Shown here: positions 44,449 through 53,701 of the stretch, piece after piece
How the letters are laid out: each line of letters starts with the position of its first letter
Numbering within the stretch: the first letter of the stretch is position 1
NCBI GenBank assembly: GCA_902768435.1
Contig: CACXLJ010000016.1
Location: forward strand, 101,404 to 165,403
From: an uncultured Bacteroidales bacterium
GTDB taxonomy: Bacteria > Bacteroidota > Bacteroidia > Bacteroidales > Muribaculaceae
Direction: 5' to 3'
Length of the DNA: 64,000 nucleotides
Notes under the pieces: model-generated
Seen by the model: the letters and a program-made list of their open reading frames with translations, nothing else
Told to the model about the DNA's origin: nothing
Database searches by the model: none
Position numbers and translations under genes: made by a program

Positions 44449-45063
44449 TTACTTGGTGAGTTCGAATCCCACGCGAGCGCCATTGGTGCTCTTGGCGAGT
44501 TTGCTGACAGCCTCGACTGCGGCAGCGTTAGTAACGCCCCCCACTTTTTGGAGCATGTTGGTCATTTGAGTGGCGTCGAACATGAGTCCCATGCCGTTGT
44601 TGGTTTTGGTTACATTGCCCTTGATGGTGTTGGCGCCGCTCTTGAGAGCGATTTCACCGGTTTTCTCATTGTAGGTGTAAGTGCCGCTGAAGGGAATGCC
44701 ATTGACTTGTGCGCTGAATGAATTGTTGGCACCGAAGTTGAAGAAAGTGTTTTTCTTCGTGATACCAATTTGCTGGTAGTTTGATGCCAGCGAAGAAGCG
44801 ATGTTAGTGACAGCTGCAGCGCCCCCGGCCTTAGTGAGTGCCTGCTGTGTTGTGAAAGCCGCACTGGGAGCGTTGTAGGTCCAGTTTCCCTGGAGGTCGT
44901 TAGATGTGAAGCCAAGTCCGAGCACATTGCCAAGCACAGCACCTAACACATTGCCCAAAAGGCCACCTGTATTAGTACTTGTGTTGCCGCCACCAAATCC
45001 AGAAAGGCAACTTGTGGAAAGGATTGCTAAAGCAGATAAAACTGCGATAAAAGATTTTTTCAT
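44449..45063 (-). CDS. DUF4923-like secreted lipoprotein
   Basis: 204 residues starting MKKSFIAVLSALAILSTSC; signal peptide with lipobox (STSC) and then a Gly-rich linker (GFGGGNTSTNTGGLLGNVLGAVLGNVLG). The mature part, WTYNAPSAAFTTQQALTKAGG through FDATQMTNMLQKVGGVT, matches the DUF4923 family of Bacteroidales. It forms a predicted beta-rich domain of unknown function. A longer frame beginning 25 codons upstream is not supported by a signal peptide. Confidence 0.8.
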   Translation of the reverse strand: MKKSFIAVLSALAILSTSCLSGFGGGNTSTNTGGLLGNVLGAVLGNVLGLGFTSNDLQGNWTYNAPSAAFTTQQALTKAGGAAAVTNIASSLASNYQQIGITKKNTFFNFGANNSFSAQVNGIPFSGTYTYNEKTGEIALKSGANTIKGNVTKTNNGMGLMFDATQMTNMLQKVGGVTNAAAVEAVSKLAKSTNGARVGFELTK

Positions 45064-45104
45064 AGTTGTGGTTTTTAAATTAATGTATATAAAAAGTTCT
45101 GCCA

Positions 45105-45112
45105 CAAATATA
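45105..45112 (-). promoter_or_regulatory. Promoter -7 element for the DUF4923 lipoprotein
   Basis: On the minus strand TATATTTG, with a TTG 23 bp upstream. Confidence 0.5.
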
Positions 45113-45204
45113 AGATAAATTCTTATAAAATCACACAATCTTGCAGAAAAAAAACGCCAAATGGGTATTTATTTTCTCAAAAAAGAGGTTTTACAGTAGG
45201 CGTT

Positions 45205-46731
45205 TCAAAACTTGATCACCTCGGTTTTGCGTGGACTGAAGTTGTCGTTCACAGCCACGGTGCGGGCCTTGAAATCGATGGTGACGGTGCGGGCGCTAAT
45301 CCAGTTGGGGTAATAGACCGTCATGGTGAGCACCGAGGGCGAAGTCCAGGCATAGTTGCCAGCGCGCACATAGTCGGGCGTGATGCCTGCAAAGCGGTTG
45401 CGTGCCGTGATGGTGTAGAGCGGCAGCGTGTGGATGGGTTCCACTTCCCATTTGCCAAATGCAAGGCGGGCATGGCTGATGTTGTGATTTCCGTAATGCC
45501 AATCAAGGGTGAGATGCTTGTCGTCGGTGAGGGTGATGGTAAGAGGTTCACATCCCTCGGGGGCAATCGTGACGATGCCATTGTTGGCCATTTGAGGCAA
45601 GAGTTTTGAAGTAGCCTTGCCCTTGATCAAGGGTTGAGTGAAAGCGAGGCATTTCTTGCTCAAACGAGCTGCCGCCTTGTTTTGCGCGGGCAGGGGTTCC
45701 TCGCTCACGATGGCGGGAATCAGGTGGTCCCAGATGCAGCCCAGCAGGTCATGACCATGATAACTGATGCTGTTGATGACTACCGCGAGATCGAATTGTG
45801 GCACGCACACGACATATTGTGCCAGGGCGCCATCGGCACGGAAAGAGCCTGGATATTTGCTGCGCCAAATCTGGTAACAGTAGCCCTGGTTGCCGTCGGT
45901 GGGCGGTGTGTTGGTCGCAGCGCACTCAATCTGTTTGGAAGTGGCTTGGTCGATCCACTCAGCGCTCACCAGTTGCTGTCCGTTCCAGTTGCCGCGGTTC
46001 AACAGCAGGATGCCCAGTTTGGCCAGCGACTCGGCCTGCACACGCAGTCCCCAGCCGCCCGTGTTGTAGCCTTGCGGGCTTTGCTCCCAGTCGGCCGCAG
46101 TGATGTGCATGGCGTTGAAGTATTTCTCTTGCAGATACTGCAACAGGGTCTTGCCTGTGACACGCTGCACAATGGCGCTGAGCATGTAGCTGCACATGGA
46201 GTCGTAGTAGAAGTGCGTGCCCGGCTCGTGCTTGGGCGTGGTGGCGAGGAAGGCGCTAATCCAGTCGTCGTTGTTGGCACGCAGTGATGAGTAGTTGATT
46301 TCCAACCCTGAGCCCATGATGAGCAGGTCGCGCACCGTCATTTGTGCCAGCCAGGGTGCGATGGTGTCGGGCAGGCGTTCGGGGAAGAAGGTGGCCACGC
46401 GGTCGGTGAGTCGCAGACGGTTTTCGTCGATGGCTGCTCCTATGCCCAGTGCCACAAAGGTCTTGGAAGCGCTATACTCGATGTGGCCATACTCGGGACT
46501 GAAGGGCGCGGGATGCGCCTCGGCCACCACGGCGCCATGGCGCAGCACCATCACATGGTGGAAGTGCGTTTCGGGCACGGCAAAGAGCGAGTCGATGAAG
46601 CGCTCCACACCGGCACTGCTCATGCCTTGCTGCTCAGGTGTGGTGCGGGGCAGGTCGCCCACCTGTGCCATCGCCAGCATGCTGAACATCGCCAGCAGGC
46701 TAATGGCCAGAAATCTTGATAATCGGTTCAT
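45205..46731 (-). CDS. Beta-lactamase class C-like serine hydrolase, secreted
   Basis: 508 residues with signal peptide MNRLSRFLAISLLAMFSMLAMAQ. The SxxK motif is YSASKTF (Ser87, Lys90); a Tyr-rich FYYDSMCSYML segment is where the family has its Tyr motif; GGWGLRVQAESLAKLGILLLNRG is typical of AmpC/esterase-like enzymes. A C-terminal beta-rich domain (about 370-508) follows. Members are esterases, D-aminopeptidases or peptidoglycan-related hydrolases; true beta-lactamase activity is not implied. It is 38 bp downstream of ettA and could be co-transcribed. Confidence 0.82.
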   Translation of the reverse strand: MNRLSRFLAISLLAMFSMLAMAQVGDLPRTTPEQQGMSSAGVERFIDSLFAVPETHFHHVMVLRHGAVVAEAHPAPFSPEYGHIEYSASKTFVALGIGAAIDENRLRLTDRVATFFPERLPDTIAPWLAQMTVRDLLIMGSGLEINYSSLRANNDDWISAFLATTPKHEPGTHFYYDSMCSYMLSAIVQRVTGKTLLQYLQEKYFNAMHITAADWEQSPQGYNTGGWGLRVQAESLAKLGILLLNRGNWNGQQLVSAEWIDQATSKQIECAATNTPPTDGNQGYCYQIWRSKYPGSFRADGALAQYVVCVPQFDLAVVINSISYHGHDLLGCIWDHLIPAIVSEEPLPAQNKAAARLSKKCLAFTQPLIKGKATSKLLPQMANNGIVTIAPEGCEPLTITLTDDKHLTLDWHYGNHNISHARLAFGKWEVEPIHTLPLYTITARNRFAGITPDYVRAGNYAWTSPSVLTMTVYYPNWISARTVTIDFKARTVAVNDNFSPRKTEVIKF

Positions 46732-46769
46732 AGCAATATGTTTTTATAAAATGTATTTATTGAAAAGCA

Positions 46770-48467
46770 TCAGTCGGCGGTGAGTTTGCGATAGCGGATG
46801 CGGGTGGGTTCTTCCTTGCCCAGGCGCTTGAGTTTGTTCTCCTCATAGTCGGAGTAAGAACCCTCGAAGAAGAACACATTGGAGTCGCCCTCGAAGGCGA
46901 GGATGTGGGTGCAGATGCGGTCGAGGAACCAGCGGTCGTGACTGATGACCACGGCGCAGCCTGCAAAGTCGTCGAGACCTTCCTCGAGTGCGCGCAAGGT
47001 GTTCACATCGATGTCGTTGGTGGGCTCATCGAGCAGGAGCACATTGCCCTCTTCCTTGAGTGCCAGCGCCAGTTGCAGACGGTTGCGTTCGCCGCCCGAG
47101 AGCACGCCGCACTTCTTTTGCTGGTCGACACCTGTGAAGTTGAAGCGCGACAGATAGGCGCGCGCATTCACATCGCGACCACCCATGCGCAGCAGTTCCA
47201 CACCGCCCGAAATCACCTCGTAGACGGTTTTGTCGGGGTCGATGCTGGTGTGCTGCTGGTCGACATAGACCGCCTTCACCGTCTCGCCCACCTCGAAGGT
47301 GCCGCTGTCGGGCTGTTCCAGGCCCATGATGAGGCGGAACAGGGTGGTCTTGCCGGCGCCATTGGGGCCGATAACACCCACAATGCCGTTAGGCGGAAGC
47401 ATGAAGTTGAGGTCGTCGAAGAGCAGTTTGTCGCCAAAGGCCTTGGCCACATGATGCGCTTCAATCACCTTGTTGCCCAGGCGTGGGCCGTTGGGGATGA
47501 ATATCTCGAGTTTCTCCTCTTTTTCTTTCACCGACTCGTTGAGCAGGCGGTCGTAGCTGTTGAGCCTTGCCTTGCCCTTGGCCTGGCGTGCCTTGGGAGC
47601 CATGCGCACCCACTCGAGCTCGCGTTGCAGAGTCTTCTGTCGCTTGCTCTCGGTCTTCTCTTCCTGAGCCAGTCGCTGTGTCTTCTGCTCAAGCCAGCTG
47701 CTGTAGTTGCCTCGCCAGGGAATGCCCTCGCCGCGGTCGAGTTCCAGAATCCATCCCGCCACATGGTCGAGGAAGTAGCGGTCGTGGGTCACGGCGATTA
47801 CGGTGCCCTCATACTGCTGCAAGTGCTGTTCGAGCCAGTCGATCGACTCGGCATCGAGGTGGTTGGTAGGCTCATCGAGCAGGAGCACATCGGGTTTCTG
47901 GAGCAGCAGTCGGCACAGTGCCACACGACGGCGTTCGCCACCGCTCAGGTGCTCGGTGAGCTGGTCGGGGTCGGGACAACGCAGTGCATCCATAGCGCGC
48001 TCGAGGCGGCTGTCGAGGTTCCAGGCATCGGTGGCATCGATGATGTCTTGCAGTTCGCCTTGGCGGGCAAAGAGTTCGTTCATCTTGTCGGGGTCTTCGT
48101 AGTACTCGGGCAGACCAAACTTTTGGTTAATCTCCTCATATTCTTTGAGGGCATCCACCACATGCTGCACACCCTCCTGCACCACCTCGCGCACCGTCTT
48201 GGTGGGGTCGAGCTGGGGATCCTGGGGCAGGTAGCCCACGGTGTAACCCGGAGCAAAGACCACCTCGCCCTGATAGCGGGTCTCGATGCCGGCAATGATT
48301 TTCATGAGGGTGGATTTACCGGAACCGTTGAGGCCGATGATGCCAATCTTGGCGCCATAGAAGAAGGAGAGATAAATGTTTTTGAGCACTTGTTTCTGGT
48401 TCTGCTCGATGATTTTGCTCACGCCCACCATCGAGAAGATGATTTTTTTGTCGTCGACTGTTGCCAT
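46770..48467 (-). CDS. ettA: Energy-dependent translational throttle protein EttA (ABC-F)
   Basis: 565 residues, two ABC domains in one chain and no membrane segments. First domain: GLNGSGKSTLMK, LSGGERRRVALCRLLL and LLLDEPTNHLDAESIDWLEQ. Second domain: GPNGAGKTTLFR, LSGGERNRLQLALAL and LLLDEPTNDIDVNTLRALEE. The linker (ELEWVRMAPKARQAKGKARL) matches the P-site tRNA interaction motif of EttA. It binds the ribosome E site and gates the first elongation step by ADP/ATP ratio. The long opposite-strand frame over it is a shadow. Confidence 0.95.
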   Translation of the reverse strand: MATVDDKKIIFSMVGVSKIIEQNQKQVLKNIYLSFFYGAKIGIIGLNGSGKSTLMKIIAGIETRYQGEVVFAPGYTVGYLPQDPQLDPTKTVREVVQEGVQHVVDALKEYEEINQKFGLPEYYEDPDKMNELFARQGELQDIIDATDAWNLDSRLERAMDALRCPDPDQLTEHLSGGERRRVALCRLLLQKPDVLLLDEPTNHLDAESIDWLEQHLQQYEGTVIAVTHDRYFLDHVAGWILELDRGEGIPWRGNYSSWLEQKTQRLAQEEKTESKRQKTLQRELEWVRMAPKARQAKGKARLNSYDRLLNESVKEKEEKLEIFIPNGPRLGNKVIEAHHVAKAFGDKLLFDDLNFMLPPNGIVGVIGPNGAGKTTLFRLIMGLEQPDSGTFEVGETVKAVYVDQQHTSIDPDKTVYEVISGGVELLRMGGRDVNARAYLSRFNFTGVDQQKKCGVLSGGERNRLQLALALKEEGNVLLLDEPTNDIDVNTLRALEEGLDDFAGCAVVISHDRWFLDRICTHILAFEGDSNVFFFEGSYSDYEENKLKRLGKEEPTRIRYRKLTAD

Positions 48468-48507
48468 AATATAAATATGATTTTTTTAGTTTCTAAAAGT
48501 CAATTTA

Positions 48508-48539
48508 CAAAGTTAATGAAAAAATAGCAATTGTGCAAA
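48508..48539 (-). promoter_or_regulatory. Promoter for ettA
   Basis: On the minus strand TTTG (48539-48536), 20 bp, TAACTTTG (48515-48508), 41 bp from the start codon. Confidence 0.72.
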
Positions 48540-48569
48540 AGTGCTGCTCAACGGGTAGCATGCAATTTT

Positions 48570-48657
48570 AGTTTTCAGTTTTCAGTTTTCAGTTCTCAGT
48601 TCTCAGTTTTCAGTTTTCAGTTCTCAGTTCTCAGTTTTCAGTTTTCAGTTTTCAGTT
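48570..48657. repeat. 7-bp tandem repeat, about 12.5 copies
   Basis: Twelve full units of AGTTTTC or AGTTCTC plus a final AGTT. The order of the T and C variants is TTT CC TT CC TTT, a mirror-symmetric arrangement. No spacers, so it is not a CRISPR array. Confidence 0.9.
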
Positions 48658-48662
48658 AAAGG

Positions 48663-48689
48663 TTCTAGTAGTTCTAGTTGTTCTAGATG
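48663..48689. repeat. CTAG repeat phased at 9 bp, second locus
   Basis: Three units TTCTAGTAG, TTCTAGTTG, TTCTAGATG with CTAG at 48665, 48674 and 48683, the same 9-bp period as at 27503-27547. Confidence 0.7.
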
Positions 48690-48816
48690 CTCAGGGCTGC
48701 GACAGTGTCGCAGCACAGCGGACAGGACGCAATTAAAAATGCGGGAAAAAAGTTGACTCTACATGGGGGAAATGCAGTTTTTTTGGTTTATATAATAATA
48801 AAAATAAATTAATTAT

Positions 48817-48824
48817 TATCTTTG
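48817..48824 (+). promoter_or_regulatory. Promoter -7 element for the mannosyltransferase operon
   Basis: TATCTTTG in an AT-rich tract, 71 bp before the start codon; no TTG at the usual distance. Confidence 0.5.
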
Positions 48825-48894
48825 TAGTTTGAATTAAACCGAGGAAGCGAATCGGTTTGAATCAACGGCATTAATCATCAACAAAAACGAGGCA

Positions 48895-49671
48895 ATGAAA
48901 GCAGACAGTTTGATAATCATCCCGACCTATAACGAGAAGGAAAACATCAGCAACATCATCCATGTGATTCTGGGCATTGAGGAGCACAAGTTTGATGTGC
49001 TGGTGATAGACGACAACAGTCCGGACGGCACGGGTGCCATAGTAGATGGCATCATTGCCGAGGAACCCGAGCGCGTGCACATCATTAAGCGCAGCGGCAA
49101 GCTGGGCTTGGGCACCGCCTATATCGAGGGCTTCAAATGGGCTCTGCAGCAAGACTATGCCTATGTGATTGAGATGGATGCCGACTTCTCGCACCGTCCG
49201 CAAGACTTGATACCGCTGCAGCGCGCCTGTGGCGAAGAGGGAGCCGATGTGAGCATCGGTTCGCGCTACCTGACGGGGCTGAATGTGGTGAACTGGCCGC
49301 TAGGGCGCATACTGATGAGCTACTTTGCCTCGAAGTATGTGCGACTGATTACCGGCATGAAGATTAACGACACCACGGCGGGCTTTGTGTGCTACAAGCG
49401 CGAGGTGCTCGATGCCATGCACTTCGACATGATCAAGTTCAAGGGCTATGCCTTCCAGATAGAGATGAAATTCACCGCCTACAAGATGGGCTTCAAACTC
49501 AAGGAAGTGCCCATCGTGTTTGTGAACCGAGAACTGGGCACGAGCAAAATGAGCGGTGGTATATTCAGCGAGGCGCTGTTTGGCGTGATTAAACTGAAGT
49601 GGAGTTCGTGGTTCAACAAGAAGAAATTCACCCGTCGCACCTCAACCGAAACACCAACTGAAAAGGCATGA
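48895..49671 (+). CDS. Polyprenol-phosphate mannosyltransferase-like GT2
   Basis: 258 residues. The N terminus SLIIIPTYNEKENISNII, VLVIDDNSPDGTGAIVD and the YVIEMDADFSHRPQDL metal-binding DxD region, then DVSIGSRYLTG and VNWPLGRILMSYFASKYVRLITGMKINDTTAGFVCYKR, match dolichol/polyprenol-phosphate mannose synthases without a C-terminal membrane domain. It would transfer mannose from GDP-mannose to a lipid carrier for envelope or protein glycosylation. It overlaps the next gene by 4 bp (ATGA). Confidence 0.88.
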   Translation: MKADSLIIIPTYNEKENISNIIHVILGIEEHKFDVLVIDDNSPDGTGAIVDGIIAEEPERVHIIKRSGKLGLGTAYIEGFKWALQQDYAYVIEMDADFSHRPQDLIPLQRACGEEGADVSIGSRYLTGLNVVNWPLGRILMSYFASKYVRLITGMKINDTTAGFVCYKREVLDAMHFDMIKFKGYAFQIEMKFTAYKMGFKLKEVPIVFVNRELGTSKMSGGIFSEALFGVIKLKWSSWFNKKKFTRRTSTETPTEKA

Positions 49672-51011
49672 AAGTCGTTTATAACGGAGATATTGTGAAT
49701 GAAGGCAAGCGCTTTCGGGGCTATGTTGTGACCGAAGGCGAGATGATTGTGGAGGTGGGGCACGGCATGCCCTCGCCCTGCATGATTGAAGCCTCAGAAG
49801 ATGATATTGACGCCGAGGGCGGACTGATATTGCCCGGTGTGATTGACGACCATGTGCACTTTCGCGACCCCGGACTGACCCACAAGGCCGACATGGCGAG
49901 CGAGAGCCGTGCAGCCGTGGCAGGGGGTGTGACCTCGTTTATGGACATGCCCAACACAGTGCCCAACACCACCACCATCAAAGCACTGGAGGATAAGTTT
50001 GCCCATGCCGCTCAAGAGAGTGTGGCCAACTACAGTTTTTACATAGGGGCTACCAACGACAATCTGGCCGAACTGAAAGCGGTGGACTACAGCCGCGTGT
50101 GCGGCATCAAGGCTTTTCTGGGCTCGTCGACCGGCGGCATGCTGCTGAGCGACCCTGAAGCCATGCGCCGCGTGTTTAGTGAGACCGATGCGCTCATCGC
50201 CATTCACAGCGAAGATGAAGACATCATCAAAGCCAACCGTGCCCGCTATGTGGCAGCATGTGGCGAAAACCTGCCGCTGCGCTATCATGAACTGATACGC
50301 AGCCGTGAGGCATGCTTTGCCTGCACCCAACGCGCCGTGCAATTGGCCAGCGAATGCGACACGCGACTGCACCTCATGCACATCAGCACAGCCGACGAAC
50401 TGGCGCTGCTGAGCCCGGCGCCACTCGGCGAAAAACGGATTACCGCCGAGGCCTGCATTGCCCACCTCAACTTCAACAACAGCGACTATGAGCGACTGGG
50501 CAACCGCATCAAGTGCAACCCTGCCGTGAAAAGCGCTGCCGACCAGCAAGCGCTGCAACGCGCCGTGAACGAAGGACTGATTGATGTGATAGGCACCGAC
50601 CACGCTCCGCACCTGCTGAGCGAGAAGCAAGGAGGTTGCCTGCAAGCCGCCTCGGGTATGCCCATGGTGCAGTTCTCGCTGGTGGTGATGCTGGAGCAAG
50701 CGCGTCAAGGCATTTTCACAACCGAGACCGTTGTGGAGAAAATGTGCCACGCACCCGCACTCCTCTTTGGAATAGAACAACGCGGATTCTTGCGTCGAGG
50801 CTACCAGGCCGACATTGCCGTGGTGGTACCCGAACCGTCGGGCCACACGCTGAGCGATGCCGATGTGCTCTCGAAGTGCGGGTGGACTCCACTTGAGGGC
50901 TTCGCGGTGCATCACCGCGTGAAAGCCACGCTGGTGAACGGCCATACCGCCTATCTGAATGGCCGTGTGAACGAGGCAGCGCGCGGACAACGATTAACCT
51001 TTACACACTGA
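49668..51011 (+). CDS. pyrC: Dihydroorotase (class I type)
   Basis: 447 residues. The metal-binding motif DDHVHFRDPG includes His62 and His64; the carbamylated-lysine segment is GIKAFLGSSTGGM; HLMHIST and GTDHAPH give the remaining ligands. It closes the pyrimidine ring, carbamoyl-aspartate to dihydroorotate (EC 3.5.2.3). It starts inside the mannosyltransferase stop and ends 1 base before the P-type ATPase, so it lies in a tight operon with unrelated functions. Confidence 0.93.
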   Translation: MKVVYNGDIVNEGKRFRGYVVTEGEMIVEVGHGMPSPCMIEASEDDIDAEGGLILPGVIDDHVHFRDPGLTHKADMASESRAAVAGGVTSFMDMPNTVPNTTTIKALEDKFAHAAQESVANYSFYIGATNDNLAELKAVDYSRVCGIKAFLGSSTGGMLLSDPEAMRRVFSETDALIAIHSEDEDIIKANRARYVAACGENLPLRYHELIRSREACFACTQRAVQLASECDTRLHLMHISTADELALLSPAPLGEKRITAEACIAHLNFNNSDYERLGNRIKCNPAVKSAADQQALQRAVNEGLIDVIGTDHAPHLLSEKQGGCLQAASGMPMVQFSLVVMLEQARQGIFTTETVVEKMCHAPALLFGIEQRGFLRRGYQADIAVVVPEPSGHTLSDADVLSKCGWTPLEGFAVHHRVKATLVNGHTAYLNGRVNEAARGQRLTFTH

Positions 51012-51012
51012 A

Positions 51013-53694
51013 ATGAAAGAAACATTCAAGATAACCGGACTCACCGACCAGCAGGTGGCTGAAAGCCGCGCCCGTCATGGCATGAATGTGCTCACGCCAC
51101 CCAAGAAACGGCCGCTGTGGCTGCAGTTCCTCGACTGCTTTAAAGACCCACTCATCAAGATACTGCTGGTGGCCTTTGCTCTGTCGGTGGGCATTGCCGC
51201 CTATGAATACTTTGGCACAGGAAAAACGGCCGAAGTGCTGCTCGAACCCGTGGGCATCTTCATTGCCATTGTGCTTGCCACGCTGGTGGGTTTCCTGGTG
51301 GAAGTGAATGCCAACAAGAAATTTGAGATACTCAACAAACTGAACGACGATGTGCTGGTGAAGGTGACCCGCAATGGCAAGGTGACCCAGATTGCGCGCC
51401 GCGATGTGGTGGTGGGCGATGTGGTGATGCTCGACGCGGGCGAGAATGTGCCTGCCGACGGCGACCTGATCAATAGCGTGTCGATGAGCGTTGACGAGAG
51501 TTCGTTTACCGGCGAACCGTTGGCCCACAAATCGCACAAGCCCGAAGACGAGAAGGGCGATGCCACCTATCCCGTGAACCGCCTGCTGCGCGGCTCGAAT
51601 GTGGCCGACGGACATGGCGTGATGCGCGTGACCGAAGTGGGCGACCGCACCGAGTATGGCAAGGTGTTCACCGAGGCTCAAATCGAGAACGACCTCGAGA
51701 CGCCGCTCATGAAGCAATTTGACCAGCTTGGCCGCTGGATAGCCAAGGGCAGCTATATTGTGGGCGCCTGCATTGTGGTGGGACGCCTGCTCATGCTGGC
51801 CCTCGACGGGATGCCTCACGACGCCCTCGACATTGTGCAATATGTGATCGAGACCGTTATGCTTGCCGTGACGCTGATTGTGGTGAGTGTGCCCGAAGGG
51901 CTGCCCATGAGCGTGACACTGAGCATGGCGCTGAGCATGCGGCGCATGCTTGCCTCGAACAACCTGGTGCGCAAGATGCACGCCTGCGAGACCATGGGCG
52001 CCGCCACCATCATCTGCACCGACAAGACTGGCACACTCACGCAGAATCAGATGCGTGTGCAGGAAGCCTATTTTCCCGAGATTAAGCAACAGCGGCTATT
52101 GGGCACTGACCCCATGAGCCAGCTGATTGCGCTGAACATAGCCTGCAACTCCACCGCCTTTATCGACAACAGCGACGAGCAGAAGGTGAAAGCGATAGGC
52201 AATCCCACCGAGGGAGCCTTGCTGTTGTGGCTGCACGAGTCGGACATCAACTATGCCGAACTGCGCGAAAGCAACGAACTTGAAGCCCAGTTGCCCTTCT
52301 CGACCGAGAACAAATACATGGCGAGCGTGATACGCACCCCTGACGGCCGCCGGCTGCTGCTGGTGAAAGGTGCCTCAGAAATCATCGTGCGCCATTGCAG
52401 CCGCATAGCCGGTGGCATCACCTTTGAGGAAATAACGAAACACTTGCTCCAATATCAGTCGCAGGCGATGCGCACGCTGGGCTTTGCCTATAAGGAACTG
52501 AACGATGGCGAGATGAACCCCATTGCGCACTACCGGCTTGAGGCCGAGGGACTGACCTTCATGGGCGTGGTGGGCATCAGCGACCCCGTGCGCAGCGATG
52601 TGCCCGGTGCCATCAGGGAATGTTGTGAAGCCGGCATTCAGGTGAAAATCGTGACTGGCGACACTCCCGTGACAGCACGAGAAGTGGGGCGCCAGGTGAA
52701 CATCTGGAATGCCGATGATGCCGACGACACGCTCATCACAGGCGAGGAATTTGCTCGCCTCAGCGACGAGGATGCCATGCAACGCGCCCGTGAAATTAAA
52801 ATCATGTCGCGTGCTCGCCCTGCCGACAAGGCACGCCTGGTGAACCTGCTGCAGCAAAGCGGCGAGGTAGTGGCAGTGACGGGCGACGGCACCAACGATG
52901 CCCCAGCGCTGAATGCGGCGCAAGTGGGGCTCTCGATGGGCGACGGCACGGCTGTTGCCAAGCAAGCGAGCGACATCACCATTATGGACAACAGTTTCAC
53001 GAGCATAGGCAAGGCTGTGCTGTGGGGCCGTTCACTTTACAAGAACATTCAGCGATTTATCCTGTTCCAGCTCACGGTGAACCTGGCTGCCTGCATTGTG
53101 GTGGGCATTGGTTCGTTTATCAGCGAACAACCCGCCCTGACGGTGACCCAGATGCTGTGGATCAACCTGATCATGGACACCTTTGCCGCGCTTGCCCTTG
53201 CCTCGCTGCCTCCCAACGAGAAGGTGATGCACGACAAGCCCCGCCGCGACGGCGACTCGATTATCACACGCAAGATGATGAAATTCATCGGGGGGGCTGG
53301 CTTGCTGTTTGCCGTGCTCATGCTGGGCATGTTCTGTTATTTGCTGTTTGTCAACCACTCGCTCGACGAGGGGCGCAGCCTCATCACCAGCCACATCATG
53401 CCCGACGAGGTGGCCATCTACTTCACCACCTTCGTGTTTCTCCAGTTCTGGAACATGTTCAACGCCAAGGCGTTTGATAGCGGTCACTCGGCCTTCCACA
53501 ACATCAAGGACAGCAAGGTGTTCTTCAGCATTGCCGCCATCATCTTGATAGGGCAGATTGTGATTGTGCAGGTAGGCTACAAGATGTTCCAGATTGAGCC
53601 GCTCACCTTGAAGCAATGGGTGCTCATCTTCCTGGGCACATCGCCGGTGATGCTTATAGGCGAATTCATCAGATATTTCAAGAACAAAGCATAA
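51013..53694 (+). CDS. Calcium-translocating P-type ATPase, PMCA type
   Basis: 893 residues. Phosphorylation motif DKTGTLTQNQ with Asp337; TGE loop in SSFTGEPL; KGASE nucleotide-binding loop; VTGDGTNDAPAL hinge; M4 motif VPEGLPMSV, and the last membrane segments carry NLIMDTFAALALASLPP and NMFNAKAFDS. The GLPMSV form of M4 and the single-residue spacing are those of PMCA-like calcium ATPases, but the ion is not certain. It would export Ca2+ from the cytosol. It begins 1 base after pyrC and ends 7 bases before the propeller protein. Confidence 0.9.
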   Translation: MKETFKITGLTDQQVAESRARHGMNVLTPPKKRPLWLQFLDCFKDPLIKILLVAFALSVGIAAYEYFGTGKTAEVLLEPVGIFIAIVLATLVGFLVEVNANKKFEILNKLNDDVLVKVTRNGKVTQIARRDVVVGDVVMLDAGENVPADGDLINSVSMSVDESSFTGEPLAHKSHKPEDEKGDATYPVNRLLRGSNVADGHGVMRVTEVGDRTEYGKVFTEAQIENDLETPLMKQFDQLGRWIAKGSYIVGACIVVGRLLMLALDGMPHDALDIVQYVIETVMLAVTLIVVSVPEGLPMSVTLSMALSMRRMLASNNLVRKMHACETMGAATIICTDKTGTLTQNQMRVQEAYFPEIKQQRLLGTDPMSQLIALNIACNSTAFIDNSDEQKVKAIGNPTEGALLLWLHESDINYAELRESNELEAQLPFSTENKYMASVIRTPDGRRLLLVKGASEIIVRHCSRIAGGITFEEITKHLLQYQSQAMRTLGFAYKELNDGEMNPIAHYRLEAEGLTFMGVVGISDPVRSDVPGAIRECCEAGIQVKIVTGDTPVTAREVGRQVNIWNADDADDTLITGEEFARLSDEDAMQRAREIKIMSRARPADKARLVNLLQQSGEVVAVTGDGTNDAPALNAAQVGLSMGDGTAVAKQASDITIMDNSFTSIGKAVLWGRSLYKNIQRFILFQLTVNLAACIVVGIGSFISEQPALTVTQMLWINLIMDTFAALALASLPPNEKVMHDKPRRDGDSIITRKMMKFIGGAGLLFAVLMLGMFCYLLFVNHSLDEGRSLITSHIMPDEVAIYFTTFVFLQFWNMFNAKAFDSGHSAFHNIKDSKVFFSIAAIILIGQIVIVQVGYKMFQIEPLTLKQWVLIFLGTSPVMLIGEFIRYFKNKA

Positions 53695-53701
53695 GAGAAT
53701 T

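Larger units (their letters stand above)
48540..48894. other. Repeat-rich divergent intergenic region between ettA and the mannosyltransferase gene
   Basis: No gene is seen. In order it holds a 7-bp tandem array (48570-48657), a CTAG array phased at 9 bp (48663-48689), a perfect 8-bp palindrome GCTGCGAC-N3-GTCGCAGC (48696-48714), a -7 element TATCTTTG (48817-48824), and a leader hairpin AAACCGA / TCGGTTT (48836-48858). Confidence 0.7.

Noticed and set aside
45205..46731. Serine hydrolase considered as an antibiotic-resistance beta-lactamase
   Set aside because: Only the SxxK motif is clear; no convincing KTG-type motif, and the added C-terminal domain fits esterase/peptidase-like relatives.
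46905..48527. A 540-codon open frame on the plus strand over ettA
   Set aside because: The opposite strand carries all ABC-F motifs; the plus frame is a codon-bias shadow rich in His, Val and Leu.
48570..48657. Repeat array considered as CRISPR
   Set aside because: Units are 7 bp, directly abutting, with no spacers and no cas genes nearby.
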